Shown piece after piece: positions 12,397-24,937 of a stretch of DNA of 64,000 nucleotides. The stretch is taken from NCBI GenBank assembly GCA_037954235.1, contig JBBMOA010000017.1:24210527-24274526 (forward strand), written 5' to 3'. The stretch comes from Aulostomus chinensis. Its lineage: Eukaryota > Chordata > Actinopteri > Syngnathiformes > Aulostomidae. The notes below the pieces were generated by a model. The model was not told where the DNA came from and ran no database searches. It saw only the letters and a list, made by a program, of their open reading frames with translations. Position 1 is the first letter of the stretch; each line of letters starts with the position of its first letter. Position numbers and translations under genes: made by a program.

Positions 12397-15300
12397 TAGA
12401 CAGTTCCACCCCAAGCCGTGTCTTTCAATCACGATCTTCATTCATATCTTAGATTGTCAAGTGATGCTCAAACAGGTTCAGTTAAAAAAAACAAAAAGGA
12501 AATATACGTATTCTCTATAAAGGATGAAATATCTGTTCCAGCTTCATGGCTCTTCTTTGACATTTGATTATTGATAGGAGTTATTATCCAGAGCCCTGTG
12601 GAATATGAAGCTGTCTGACTGTTTCCACCCAGCGCCGTGGAATCGTTTCTACGTTTGCAGCAGTAAGCAAATTTAGTTGACATTCATTGAAAACCGTCTC
12701 TCTTTGCTGTCTTTACATCTCGGCTCCTGCGAGACTTGACCTTTCCATAACAAGTTAAGTAAAACCCCTGGGAGTTTCAGTATATGGAAAAAGCAATATT
12801 TTTTCCTCCAGTGCCCATTACTAGGAGGCTTAGAAAGGGCTTTAGCCTGCAGTTCAATTTATTCTTATTTCATAAAGAGCAGTAGTGGGGGAAAACATTT
12901 GAGGATGAAAAAACCCTCTCTGCCTAATCAGGGGGCTTCAGCACGGTGGGGGTGATAAACAGAGAGCCAGGAGCCCTGGGAGGGAAGGCTTCCCTCAGCT
13001 TCCCTATGGTGCTCTCTGTTACTGCCGCCTCAACAGCTCAGTCCATGAATCGCTGTAAACACTGAAACCTGATCACTGAATGCTGCTGCACAGCGTTTCA
13101 TATTTCCCACTTGCCCTTGAAAGACAAATAGTTGACCGTTCGCCGAGCCCGGCCTCCTTTAGTTTCTGTTTGCTTACAGTAACAGATTAAAGATATGAAA
13201 CAGGAGACCAGTGATATCACAGGCAGGAAAAATAAGCCTGCTTCTGTTGACTGCACGGCTAAAAAAAGGAGATAAAGCTGCATGTCCGCGGCTGGAGAAG
13301 TCTCCGTCCTCACTACAATCTAACAGGGAAGCAAGATTCCATATGAAGCAGACGCCTGTTTGTTCTGATGTAGCTTATAAAAAGTGGCAAGATAATACGG
13401 AAGTGGGTCAGGAGGAAACATGGGAGGAAGAAACTGCAACGCGTAACACCAACATGTTATTTATAATTCACCACGACAGAGGACATTGATTACATTTGAT
13501 TGAAAAGCAGTAAGAAGGTCTGAACCGCTCGCGAGCATCCAGTGATGGCGCTCTCGTCCTGTCAGCGTCTTTCTTACGTCTTTCCTTCTTTTTTAACTTT
13601 GGGTTTGACTGACGTTTGTCGAGGCAGCAAAAAAAACCCTCAAATGATGAGAAAAAAATCAGCTGTGGTTAAAAGAAACGGCTTCACATCCGACTTAACC
13701 GACAACCTGCTGCTTCACACACGAATCCAGGTGTCGGTGACCTTTATGTGGGAAACAACGGCACTGGGAAGTTACCGGATCACCTGGGACAGCAGGTTTG
13801 ACACCTGATCACCATCTGCTCCTGGCCAGCCTGCATCACCAGAACCCCACCTCTCCCTCGGCTCGTACCCGCTTGTCTTGACTACTTCTTTATCCAGCCA
13901 ACTGACTTCCCCGTGTCCAAGAACTGTTGCTATCCACCGTTATTCCACGTTCCTCCATGCTGCCTCCTCTGCTCACCCACCTGCCTGTTGGGGTTAAATC
14001 TGGACTAAATTTCAATCCTGGTCTGTTGAACAAATAACCTCAAAATTGGTGGAAAATGAACTAAAAATGAACAAGTCCAACCTTATAATGGCCACGCCTC
14101 TTCACCCAGCTTTTGGTCAACACGCTCACAAACAAACCAGCAGGACTGATGAAAACGTCCCGTCTGCTTCGTCGCTTCTAAAACTCTGGGACCTGAACTG
14201 AAGTGTGAGTGAAAAACAGTTGCGCGCCCCTCCGTGCTGTCTGCTGCGGGTTGACTCGGCCATGATTGCTCATTGACTTTTAAATTCGTTGCTCATTAGC
14301 ACTTCTTATTTACCATTTTGAGAGCACTCCAACTGCTTTATTGAAGGATTGATTGTTTTCCTCAACTAAGCCTAATATATGCTAATTTCTCATTGATTCC
14401 CAGCCCCTCACAAGAATGCAGCAATTGATCTTCTGGTAAATGACTGCGATTTGTGGACGAAGTTGCATCAGGTGTTAAAACAGATCCCTCCACCGTTCAT
14501 GTTTTTTGGGGAGGGGGGGGGGCTGTAAACACCCCACACTTGCTAGTAATAATTTAGTTTTTTTAGTTACTTAGACTTCCCCTCTACATTCGTCCCAGTT
14601 CTGTCAGGAAATGCTGAACTTTTTTTACTCGGGAACATAATGCCTGCGAATGATTTCAGAACTCCAAATGCGACCTGAAATTTGCCTCAGTTATCCGAAC
14701 GGCACTATTTTATGCATCGCTTAAAAAACTGGCAGAAGAGAAAACTTTGTAGTTACTTTGTAGAACATAAAAAAAGGCCACATTCACATCACCAGGCTCT
14801 ACACGGTAGACGGCTGTGGGATAAAGGCACTCCATGCCCCCCAGCTCCCCGTGGATTCAGCCCTGTTCTGTTCTCCCAGCATGCTCCAGTAATGCTCAGT
14901 TGCCGGGGAGCATACATTAGGAGAGGCAGATGTACAGAACGATGCACATTCTAATGTGAACCATTAGCGCTGTCAATCAATTATTTAATATTAGTCTTTA
15001 AGAGAGGAATCCATGAACAGCGGGATTCAGAGTTGGAGGCAGTAAGAGTCTGAAGTGTCGTGGTCTCCATTTCACATTCATCTTACACGTCTTTAATACT
15101 TGTGTGGTCGAGCACAAGCAGCTCTCAGATCAGATCTGGCGCTGCCTCAGATGCCCTCGGTTCCCCTCCTGTGTGGTGAACCCCGCCGGCGTCCTCAGAC
15201 GTCACCGCAAAATGAATTTTATGATCCTCGTTCATGAAGACCAGGAAACAACACGGATGACCCCTCATAGAGAGGAGACGTGACCGCATTAGCGTGTCAT

Positions 15301-16703
15301 CATCAAAACCTCTGGTATCAAAGTTTAATTGCAATTTCCCCCCAAATGTCAAGCTTTCCTGTTAACCTTTAAATCCTTTCATCAGTTCATTTGGATTTGT
15401 CATCTTTCAATCTGATATTCCCCTCCTTTTGTTTCTCCTTTTGCCTCCAAAGTGCACACCTGGTGACACATCTGGCTCTTTAGCTACTCAACGCTCCACT
15501 ACCTTCACCTGTGTGCTGCTGACTGAGAGAAGAAGAGGAGAGAAACTCAGAAGGAGAGTCAGGAGTGAATTCAGGGCGCGTTCACGCCTGCTCCGAGGCC
15601 CAATCAACCAATCAGGAAAGAGGACAGGACGTACAGTGGTCCGTCCGCCCCCAGTTCCCTGGCAACGCTGCAGCATGAAGTGAATCCTTCACCCATCCGT
15701 CTTCCTGTCTTTGGTTAGTGACTGACTTTAAAAGATGACATCATGTACGCAGCTCTCACCTGATCAGCCACGAAGTGCAATGAGACTGCGAGTTCTGACT
15801 ACGAGGGAATTCTCCTTACGTTGGCGCGACTCATGTACTTTTTCAGTCTTGATTAGCAACCAGCTCTGACTAAGAGCTAATAAATGATGCTAACTGTGAA
15901 CTTTGAGCATGTTTTGCTTCTTGTCCTGTCAAAAGGTCAAAGTGATGCAGCTAAAAGAAAAAGAAAAGCTGCAACATTCCCACAAAAACAAGACTTCACC
16001 ACCTTCCCTCGCTCCCTTCAGCTCACTTGTGGTGACCCTGAGGTGCTGCTGGGGTGAGACGGAGGGAACCAGCATGTCAGGGGACAGTCTTTGTGAACAT
16101 GTCCTCGTGACATTAAGAACGTGGCAGCTGAAACGCAGAAAGTCTCTGCAGGCTGTTAAGCCTCCTAATTCCACCCTTCCAGCCCTAGTGATGCCCCGCT
16201 CTTCTGAATTATCCTCTCTATTTGTCTGCAAATTTCACAGCTAGTCCTGGGGGATTACTGACATGTCCTGGGGGGTGCATACAGGACGCAGACATCTTTA
16301 CCCTGACCCGAGCTGCGGTGATGTCTGGGAGACACCGCTGCTCTCTGGGGCGTAGAGATCAGACCGCTGCTGAGCTCGCCACTCATTCCCTTGCTTTGTT
16401 GTCAACTTTGATCCATTCGGTTTTTAAATTCTGTCTACGTGTCTGTTATGCAAAAATGCCTTGCGTGAGACTTTTTTTTATCTCCTGGTGTTGGCGGAAT
16501 CTGATCCAGTGAGCAGGGTTGGAATTGATGTGGTGGCAGCGAGCGGGTTGAGTCTTTGTTGTTTTCTTCTTTTTGTTCTTCCTTAGTCAGAAGCTTTCTA
16601 CCAAAGCTGGGACAGCAGGAACCTCAACGCTCCACCGCCGCAACAGCACAACGCCAGAGAGGTCAGCGAGTCGTGGACACGTCCACCGGACTGATAATAC
16701 AGC
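12397..16703. other. intergenic stretch, no gene recognised
   Basis: No coding exon is recognised. Segment 12700-12960 is low in simple repeats and of mixed composition, with TGACCTTTCC and several homeodomain-like A/T cores, and could be a conserved non-coding element. A 10-G run lies at 14513-14522. A CCAAT/RFX-like cluster is listed separately at 15598-15668. Confidence 0.55.
15598..15668. promoter_or_regulatory. candidate regulatory cluster: two CCAAT boxes and an RFX X-box-like site
   Basis: Two CCAAT motifs (15600-15604 and 15608-15612) lie about 40 bp from GTTCCCTGGCAAC (15654-15666), a near-palindromic RFX-type X box. A TACGTC-like sequence sits between them. On the minus strand the order is X box then inverted CCAAT (CTGATTGG). 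This recalls the X-Y arrangement known from some RFX/NF-Y promoters, though the spacing is wider. The surroundings are locally CpG-rich. No transcript can be assigned. Confidence 0.3.
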
Positions 16704-17188
16704 TGTGTAGGAGTACAAGGTGCTAGAAGTACATGTATCTAGGAGTACAAGTTGCTAGGAGAGCATTATGTAGGAGTACACGTTTCTGGGAGTACATTTA
16801 TGCTCGGAGTACATGTATGTAGGAGTACATTATGCTAGGAGTACATGTATGTAGGAGTACATGTTTCTGGGAGTACATTTATGCTTGAGTACATGTATGT
16901 AGGAGTACATGTTTCTAGGAGTACATTATGCTAAGAGTACATGTATGTAGGAGTACATGTTTCTAGGAGTACATTATGCTAAGAGTACATGTATGTAGGA
17001 GTACATGTTTCTGGGAGTACATTTATGCTTGAGTACATGTATGTAGGAGTACATGTTTCTAGGAGTACATTATGCTAGGAGTAGAAGTTGCTAGGAGTAC
17101 AAGTTGCTTGGAGTGCACGTTTCTATGAGTACATGTTCCTATGAGTACACATGAGTACTTTTTGCTACGAGTACAATATGCTAGGCTA
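16704..17188. repeat. 16-bp satellite-like array with a 48-bp higher-order unit
   Basis: The array is built from 16-bp monomers beginning GAGTACAT. In the central part three variants alternate: GAGTACATGTATGTAG, GAGTACATGTTTCTAG or its TGG form, and GAGTACATTATGCTAA or similar. They form a 48-bp higher-order unit. The units start at 16839, 16887, 16935, 16983 and 17031 in exact register. Both ends are more diverged, as expected for array edges. Confidence 0.95.
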
Positions 17189-18364
17189 CCTCCAATAAGC
17201 TACCAAAGAAACGTCAGTTGCAAACTTCAGTTGACTCAAACACAAATGTTTAGCGGTCAGGTTCATGTCACATTGATGCCGCAGCTCCTCTCACAGAAAC
17301 GCCGATTATGAACGATACACGGAGTCGAGTCACCCAACAGAGGAGGATTACAGAGGACATTCAAGAGTGTACACAATATAAATTTGCCTCATCTCACCTG
17401 AGCCATCACCAAACATCGTTTCATTTTTCTACTCATTTCCCGCTTTGGGAAATGTGTGAAACCAGTACAAATCCAGATTCTTGCTGGTCTTTCTTCTGTT
17501 TCCATGCTTTTAGAAGGCAAACACAAGAGCAACAACCCCGCGATGACGGCTTACCTGCTCGCCAGGCCTGAGAAAACAGCCTTTCAGTCAAAACAACTTC
17601 TGCATCCAGCTCATTTCCTGGGCCATTCACACCTCGCAAGTGTGCTATAAAATATTCATAATACTTGTTGCTGAGAGAGAGAGAGAGAGAGAAAAAAAAT
17701 CTCTGCCTTCAATTAGGCAGGTAATATTTATGCATGAGATCTGCAAACAAGTTCAGCACCTCTACCTGATACAGTTGGCTGTAATGACTCGGTCTCATTC
17801 ATCATCGCGACCAGCTGGACGTCACAGAGGTGGAAGGCGCCGTCAGACGCCTTCAGCTCCAGGTTCCCCACACACTCACACAGCTTTCACATCATCACCA
17901 CGGGTGGGCGGGGGCAGGTGACGGGCGGCGCGCTCCGAGTATCACACCGTGTTGGGCAACTCAGTATTTTCTTTCAACGAAACACGTTACATAATGTTTC
18001 TTGTTCATGTGCAAATTTTGCTTTGCAGATGTGTCGCTTTCAATTTGGCTCGGTTAGGGTTCAGTAGCAGGTGAGGGGGCGGGTTTAGCGTCAGGCGGGC
18101 GCCAACCACTTGCTGCCAGTATGGCGGGAGGTCCTGTAAGATACCAGGAGAACAGCAGATGTTAGAATCTTTGAATCATAAATGAGCGGCAAAGGTTCTC
18201 CTCCTCTTCTCCTCCATCAGTCTGAAGAACCTCATTAAGTGAAGAACCTTCAGTGAAATTTCTGAAGGGGAGCAAAATGATTTTAGGCATCGTGTATTTC
18301 TGGCTTTTCATCAAATGTTAGAAACTTAAACAGAACAGGACAGTTTTTGTTTATCAAATGTAAG

Positions 18365-18409
18365 GAGGTCCCACAGGTGATGCTGTGAAAACATCACCTG
18401 TGGGACCTC
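18365..18409. repeat. perfect inverted repeat: 18-bp stem with 9-base loop
   Basis: GAGGTCCCACAGGTGATG (18365-18382) is followed by the loop CTGTGAAAA and then its exact reverse complement (18392-18409). The flanks pair only weakly. An 18-bp perfect stem at such short spacing is not expected by chance in 64 kb. It may be a decayed foldback element, a hairpin transcript or a protein-binding site. Confidence 0.9.
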
Positions 18410-20412
18410 ATTCTTATTGTGTTGAAGTGATGTCATTATTATCCTCTGATGCAATCATCCAACTGTTGCTTTAGATATTTAACCTAAATACGGCGTAACT
18501 ATGTGTACATGTATGTTCCTAACATGATCAGTGATTTCACGGATTTGACGTACGGCCTCATGATGTCATCCCTCCATTATCGCCGTGTTGTGATGCAAAG
18601 CGCCACCCGATTATTTCAGGAAATGAAGACATGATGCAGGGATTGATTTCAAGGAGATGGAGAAGCTGAAATATCACCACTCCATAACTCAGTTATCGCA
18701 CAGCTGCGTCTTCCTTTGCTACTCGGCTCTACGTCGATGCTATTTAGCTCGTGTAGCTCTTGCTATTAGCACATTAGCTGTGCGTGCTGGGCTGCTGAGG
18801 CTGCCTGCTTCTGCCAGATAGTTGAAATAAAAATATTCAAATAAAAAAAACAAACAAACATCTTCTGTCAAGCATTAATTTTCAAATTGCAGATTTCTGT
18901 TCGCCGTCGTGTCTCTGTGCTTATCTCAAATTCATTTGCGTCACCGCAGAGCTGCTGTTTGGTTTGAAAGGGAACATGAAATAAAAAGTCTGTAAAAATA
19001 AAAAGATAAGAAATAAAAAAAAGTTTCAAATTTCAGTTTTTGATCCGGGAGCCTCGCCTCCGCCCGGAACGGAATAAATTAGATTGGAGCTGTTCCTCCG
19101 TCCTACTCCTGGGGAGCTCCAGTAATCACACTCACTCCCAGGCTTCACTGTCTGGACCACTGTTGTGATCCGCTGTCAAATTGATGTATTAGGAACAACT
19201 GTGGCATTTAACGCATTAAATAGAAAAACCTTGAACACAAGCAGACTTTAATTTAGTGAAAGGTGTGTTTGTCGATAAGACTCTTGAATTACGTCTCAGT
19301 TCTATGAGGATAAAACTCTCGCAAGTTGCCATTTGTTGGGCTGCATTGTACCGGTGGGGTGCGACTGACAGGCGGGGGGGGCAGAGTCAAATCTCCCATC
19401 ACACAGAAGGTGAACGGAGGGTCAGACTCCAAATGGTGCGGCAGTCCTTGAGCTTTGGATATGCTTTCAGGAGGAGAGATGAGAAGCTGAAGGATGACAC
19501 CGCTGAGGTGGAGAGGTGTTGATGCAACAGTGATGGGATGTTCAGAGAAACAGGACAGCTTCCTGCAGGGAGGTTTAGGGCCGCTCAGGCGTGATGGGGG
19601 CGCACCGCGCGCCAGAGAGGGAGGGAGGATAAGACGCTTCCCCTCGTCCTCAGCACTTCTTCCACTATAGGCTGCCTCGCAGATTAGGATTGAGCAAGAA
19701 AACCTTTGTAACAGTGATTTCTATATCTAGATGTAATCTATGGCTTGATAATATCATAGTTCGTGCACCTGCCGGGGAACGACGGATGCTAATTAGCATT
19801 TCTGCTAACTGCGGCATATTTTCAGCTGTATTCATACTGATGTTCATTCATACGTGCTTCCCCTTTCAAATAAAGACGAATATAAATGAATCTTTCCCTG
19901 GATAAACCAAAACAAACGAGAAGTTAAAATGTTCCTCTTTTATTTTATTTTTTTTACAGGAAAACAATGATTTTATGGCTTTTATCTACATTCACAGACG
20001 CGGCACTGACCTCTTGTCACGAGGTTCTTTAAACATTTGTTCTTCCTTTTTTTTTTTTAATTGTTGCTTTTGCTCAAATTACATTTCTGAGTGCATCTTC
20101 CACCACAGAGTCTTGCGTGGTTATTATTTGAAGCGCAATTACTGCTAATCAGTTCCAAATTTTGCCAGGATAAATGACACTCCCTGTTCAGAGTGATGAT
20201 GCGATTGCATTTTGCAGCCGTCCAGAGGCTTCGTGTTGCGGCCCGACGCGTCAGACTATCCAGCAGGTATCACTTAATTGCCTGGTACAGGGAGAGAAGA
20301 AGACTGACAGCGGACGAGATACTTATTAAAACTGAGAGAGCCGGTTCCAATTCTGAGACGAGACAAAATGAACTGTGGCAGGCTCCAATTTCACTTTGCA
20401 ATCTGGCCGCGG

Positions 20413-20480
20413 TCAAGTCAGTTTTATTTATACTGCACCAAATCATATCAGAAGCTCTCAGGGTACTTTTCCTCACGCAG
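20413..20480 (+). repeat. fragment of a dispersed teleost repeat (TTTTATTTATA...GCACCAAATCA type)
   Basis: The stretch GTCAGTTTTATTTATACTGC followed by ACCAAATCA matches the start of a very common fish interspersed repeat remembered from many genomes. The same start appears reverse-complemented at 54779-54830. The class of the element is not certain to me. Confidence 0.6.
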
Positions 20481-21840
20481 AACTCTTTATAGTGTTTACA
20501 GCAACAGTGGAGAACTTTTCTCCACTCAGACAGCTCTGCCTCGTCAGTGGTATTAGTAAAGATCCCTAACCACACGAACGTGTCTTATGATGCGAGTCTG
20601 GCGAGTCTTTACCAGGAAATCATATAATTACTGCATAAATGCTGCCTGCTGCTTCTCCCTCATTAAAACTGAAAAGGTTTTTTTTTCTTATTTCTCAACT
20701 TTAACTGCTGGACACAAGTTGTTCCTCACTGTTTGTGCCCTGGAGGCTTCACACTTCCACACCCAGTGTTGGTAGAATCCCCGACCAGGACCCGGATATT
20801 TGTGATGTCACCAATCCTGCTGCTAAGCTGGCCTCTCAAAATCCCATTTTCAATGAAAAATCCTCCTTTCCGGTAACGATGGTGACACCAGTCCCCTAAT
20901 TAGTCTGCACAGATGAAGCTCAAACATTCAACTGGAGGAAGAAAGAGAAAATTACTTTTCTGACTGCAGGGAGACTTTAACAATCAGGCGACAGGCAGGC
21001 AGCCTGTCAATCCTGTAATTCAACATGAGTCTGCAGGTTTTTGGGCCGTGAGCATCGTTCTCATCGTCCGTGTTCCCACACGTGCTTCTACCCAAACCAC
21101 CGCACAAGTTCTTCGCTATAAACCTCCCACATGACACAAGCATGTTTCCTTTGCAGCCTGCGACACACAGGTGACCTTTTTGTTACAGCCTGGTTAGGTT
21201 TTGGGGCAGAACACTGAGAAACGCCGACAACAGACTGAAAAACCAGCGCTGAGCAGCGGTCTAGTGTCCGTCCACTCGCTCCCGCCGACCGACCCGCGTC
21301 CTTACATCCCTTACAGTATATGATGTCATCCCTCTGGTGTCTCCAGGTCGTCACTTGGAGTTCACACCAATCCCATTCTAGCCTCTGTCCTTTCCAGCGT
21401 CTCCAGTTCCAGCAGCTAACCAGGCTCAGGTGCTACACAGTGACTGAACATTCCAGTTAATTGTGCTGGTTGTGTGACTGGCAGTGAGTGGACGTGTTCA
21501 TTATCTTGCTCCAGCCTGAAATTTCTCAGAAAGTTGGATTTTTCGTGACATTTGCCAGGCTCCAGATGATCGTGTTCCCCGGGGCAAGAGTCAAATTGAC
21601 TTAGGTGACGGTCTGACCTTTCATCTGTTGCCATCATGAGGTTGACATTTAGGGTTTTGAGTGAAATATCTCTATCAGGGTGCTTTGCTGATGAATTTTC
21701 TTCAGAGATGGAAAGTCTAATCAGTTTTTCTTCCAATACCAGGGCCAAACTCCTCTCAACCTCAGCTGCACTCGGTAAAGCCAATCAGCTAAAGTTGAAA
21801 CTCTACGACGCAGAATGCGATGGTGAGGAGCGGAAAGAAA

Positions 21841-22270
21841 GATGAGGTGAGACGCGCCATGTCACGCACGCTGGCACGCGAATGTCAGCATGCGACGGTG
21901 TGGGAACCATAGACAGGGACGGTCTGCTGAGGTCGCTGGCGTGGCCGCGCTCATGTGGTCTCCAGGAAGTTACCGGCGTCCTCCCGGACATGGCCGACGC
22001 ATCGACCTGCGAATGACATGACGGTTCACGCTCGGGAGCGTCACGTGTTGAATGAAGGCAGGCAGCACATTCTGACCATTATCCACAGCGAACGAGATCA
22101 GACGGTCGGTACAAGCTGACTGTCACCGCTGCATCACAAAGGCATGGAACAGCGAGCAGGGAACCTTGCTACCTCACCTCCAGCCCTCAGGAGCGTTTAG
22201 TCTGGGAGGCAACCTGGAGCGCCTGTCCTCACCGCGGCGAGTAGAATGTGACGATCCCGATGACGCTCCA
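21841..22270. promoter_or_regulatory. CpG-dense patch (possible CpG island)
   Basis: By eye about 25 CpG dinucleotides fall in the first 210 bases (21841-22050), far above the surrounding DNA. Density stays raised to about 22270. It lies about 1 kb beyond the inferred 3' end of lrfn2. No start codon with a credible coding exon follows on either strand. Confidence 0.4.
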
Positions 22271-23182
22271 CTCACGTGTCCTAGTGGCTGTTAGTTTGAT
22301 TGATTGGGTTCCCTGTGCTGCCTTTGTGCACGCAGTCATTGTCCTCACGGCCGTCTTCTGCGCTTCCTCCTGCTAAGACACGGTTTTACCACCTTTTCAA
22401 AAGCGTTTTTCACATCAACCGCAGCGAGACGCCGTCCCTCGTTTATAGAAATCGACGGAATCATTCACCACTGGTTCAAAACATCAGATCCTGCTTTCTT
22501 GTTAAACACATTCTTTCATTTGTACCATTCTTCTGTTGGTCTCTTTTAAACACCTTGATTGAAATCTCATTGGAGCCTGCCGTGTTCCTGGAGCTGTCAG
22601 CAGGTGCACATCGCTATCTTATCATGCAACCACCAGCCCTTGAGGGGATTATATTTACTGTGCTGCCGTAGGCGCCTTTGCTGACAGATTATATGAATTA
22701 AGGCCTTATTACGGGCTGCGTCCAGGACCTGCGTGTACCAGTGAGTTGTAATAAGGGCAGAACTGAGGTGAGTCAGCGGCAACTGGTCTGATTACAGCAG
22801 CTGGACCTCAGGAGGAAAACCCTGGGCTCATCCGGGGTAAACCCAGGCAGCAGGAGGACGCCGCCAGCCCCTCTGAAGGGTGATGACCCAACATCAGGTT
22901 ATATGACAGGTTGCACAACAGAATAACAGACAGAGACACTTTGGGTCATAGGTATTAATTGATATTTTATATTCTTTTGTAGCAAAATGTTTTCACACAG
23001 AAACAGTTTTCGTTTTTTTTTTTTTTGTCTTGTTTTTGTCCTTGAACCTCAGGTGAGAATCATGACTATGTCAAGTCACGTACACACTTATATTGTACTC
23101 TTAGTTAGCGGCGTGAAAAAGGATGTTACACGTTTGCAGGTTGAAGAATCAATTCACTCAAATGACAAAATCATGTGTTTGT
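22271..23182. other. intergenic stretch below the lrfn2 3' end
   Basis: No recognisable gene or transposon is visible. A poly-T run lies at about 23015-23027. Confidence 0.5.
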
Positions 23183-24937
23183 TTTATTTTAATTTCTTCT
23201 TTTTTTTTCAATCGCAAGTGGTACCAATTCATGCAGTTCCATTTGTTCTAGACTTCGGGGAGTGTAAGACGAGGCGATGGCGTCGGCGTGGCGAGGGACA
23301 ATCTGGGTAATTAGACTGAAACTGGAGGGTTTTTGGCTTCGATTTAAGTGGATTGATCCTTTAAGAACAAACACTCTCATGAAAAATCCCTTTTCAGTGG
23401 GCCAGCTAACAATGACCAAGTTGGTACACCACAGTAAAGCACCTTCTCACTGTTTGCTTCAAATGAAAAGAAACGTACAACTGCACAACCCCCCTCCCCC
23501 CCTCCCTCCTGCCACCGCCGCCCCTCCCCTTTTACATTCTCACCCAATAATTGTACAAAAAAAAAATGCCAATATACAGAACGCTACAACTAGGGAGCAA
23601 AAACAATAAAAAAAAATGATGAACACCCCACATTTGGAAATGCAGCAAAGACCCACAGGATATTGAGAAAGGCATCAATATGTGCAGGGATGTCTCGGTT
23701 AGGCAGTAATCTGAATAGCCACTAATTCAAAGAATCCTCCTGCAATGTACAGCTCCGTGTGAAAGAGAGTGAAAGATAGATGGCTCCTCAGATGAAACCA
23801 GTCAAGTAAACCAACGAAGGTTCTGCTTCATGCAACCTGGTCAAACTGGTTTTCAGGGATTTTTTTTTCTCCAGCTTTTTGGCCCTTGGTGATGTTTGTC
23901 GTCTCAACTTCACGTCATCGGAGCAGCGCGAGGACTTGAAGCAGGCTAATGCGTGTCACTGTGCGCTCTTGTCACTCTCTAACGGAGCCCAATGGGTTAT
24001 TGTTTGTGCTGTCTAAAGAGAGTGCAGCTCCAGCTCTGCGCTGGAGGAACGATTAGGCGGCTTAATGGAACAATTGCCATGTGTGGTTATTGTGCACCCT
24101 CAGGCTTACACAGTCGACATCAGTGGCCCTTTGGACTCCTGGGACAAGTATCACCAGCATTAACTAGCGAGGACGACACCGAGCCGCTCTCGAAGACGTT
24201 AGTTCATGTTTTCACCCACTTTAATATTTCACTGATCTGTTGAGCCTGATGGTGTTTGACCGAAAAGTGACTGAATGAAATGTCTTTATGAAAGTGTGTG
24301 TCTTTTTTAAAATTCTCACTAAACAGCTGCCCCTCTGCCTCCTGATGAATCACTCAAAATAATAAATAGTAAAAACGATGGAAAACGTAGATGAAAATAA
24401 AAAAATGACTTTGTTTGAATTTGTTGATGGGTTCCTCTGGGACTCCTTCCTACTGGAGCAGTAGTCCCATTTCACGCTGAGGGTCCAAGACATTGTGATG
24501 CACATCCACTTCACCACAGTCGAGGCAAATCCTCTTGGCATTCAATTCTTTTGATAAAGACTCAGTAAATCCACTTTGAATTTCTCGTCTTTCTTTTCCT
24601 CCCTTTTTTGTTGTTGTTGTTTTTGTGTTTTTTTCTCCGGGACACTACCATCTGTGTTGGGAGTTACTCCATACAGGATGTTCCTGCACCGCCACAATTC
24701 AGATTCAGACATTTCTTTAAATACAGTTACAGTTCTGTCCGAGGGTTGAGGCGACGGCCAGGAATCTACCACTGTAACTGTCATTTCTCACATAATTACT
24801 CAGGCAGTATTCACATGTTGAACTTCACGTAAAGGTCAACTCCCTCGGGAACTTCTCTCCCTTTACAATTGTGTTCTTGTAGTTACTGATATAGATTCAT
24901 CGTTTGGCCAAAGACAGGTCAGTTCACGCCCCTCCAC
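23183..24937 (-). other. lrfn2: probable lrfn2 3' UTR
   Basis: This follows the TGA of lrfn2. Two possible polyadenylation signals are visible on the minus strand: ATTAAA at 24225-24220 (about 0.7 kb after the stop) and AATAAA at 23188-23183 (about 1.75 kb after it). The stretch between has long U-rich runs, UGUA-type motifs and a G-rich block (23489-23529), a composition common in neuronal 3' UTRs. The end is inferred from sequence signals only, so the true UTR may be shorter or longer. Confidence 0.45.
23489..23529 (-). promoter_or_regulatory. G-quadruplex-like G-rich tract in the probable lrfn2 3' UTR
   Basis: The plus strand is C-rich, with C runs of 6, 7 and 3 at 23489-23506 and two runs of 4 at 23521-23529. 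The transcript strand therefore has at least five G runs of three or more, most separated by single bases. This fits the general pattern for an RNA G-quadruplex. It lies 1.4 kb after the stop codon. Confidence 0.5.

Larger units (their letters stand above)
17189..21840. other. intergenic stretch, no gene recognised
   Basis: No coding exon is recognised. It holds a (GA)n at 17673-17692, a GC- and CpG-rich patch at about 17800-18130 with GGGCGG-type boxes, the hairpin at 18365-18409 and a dispersed-repeat fragment at 20413-20480. The rest is AT-rich single-copy-looking DNA. Confidence 0.55.
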
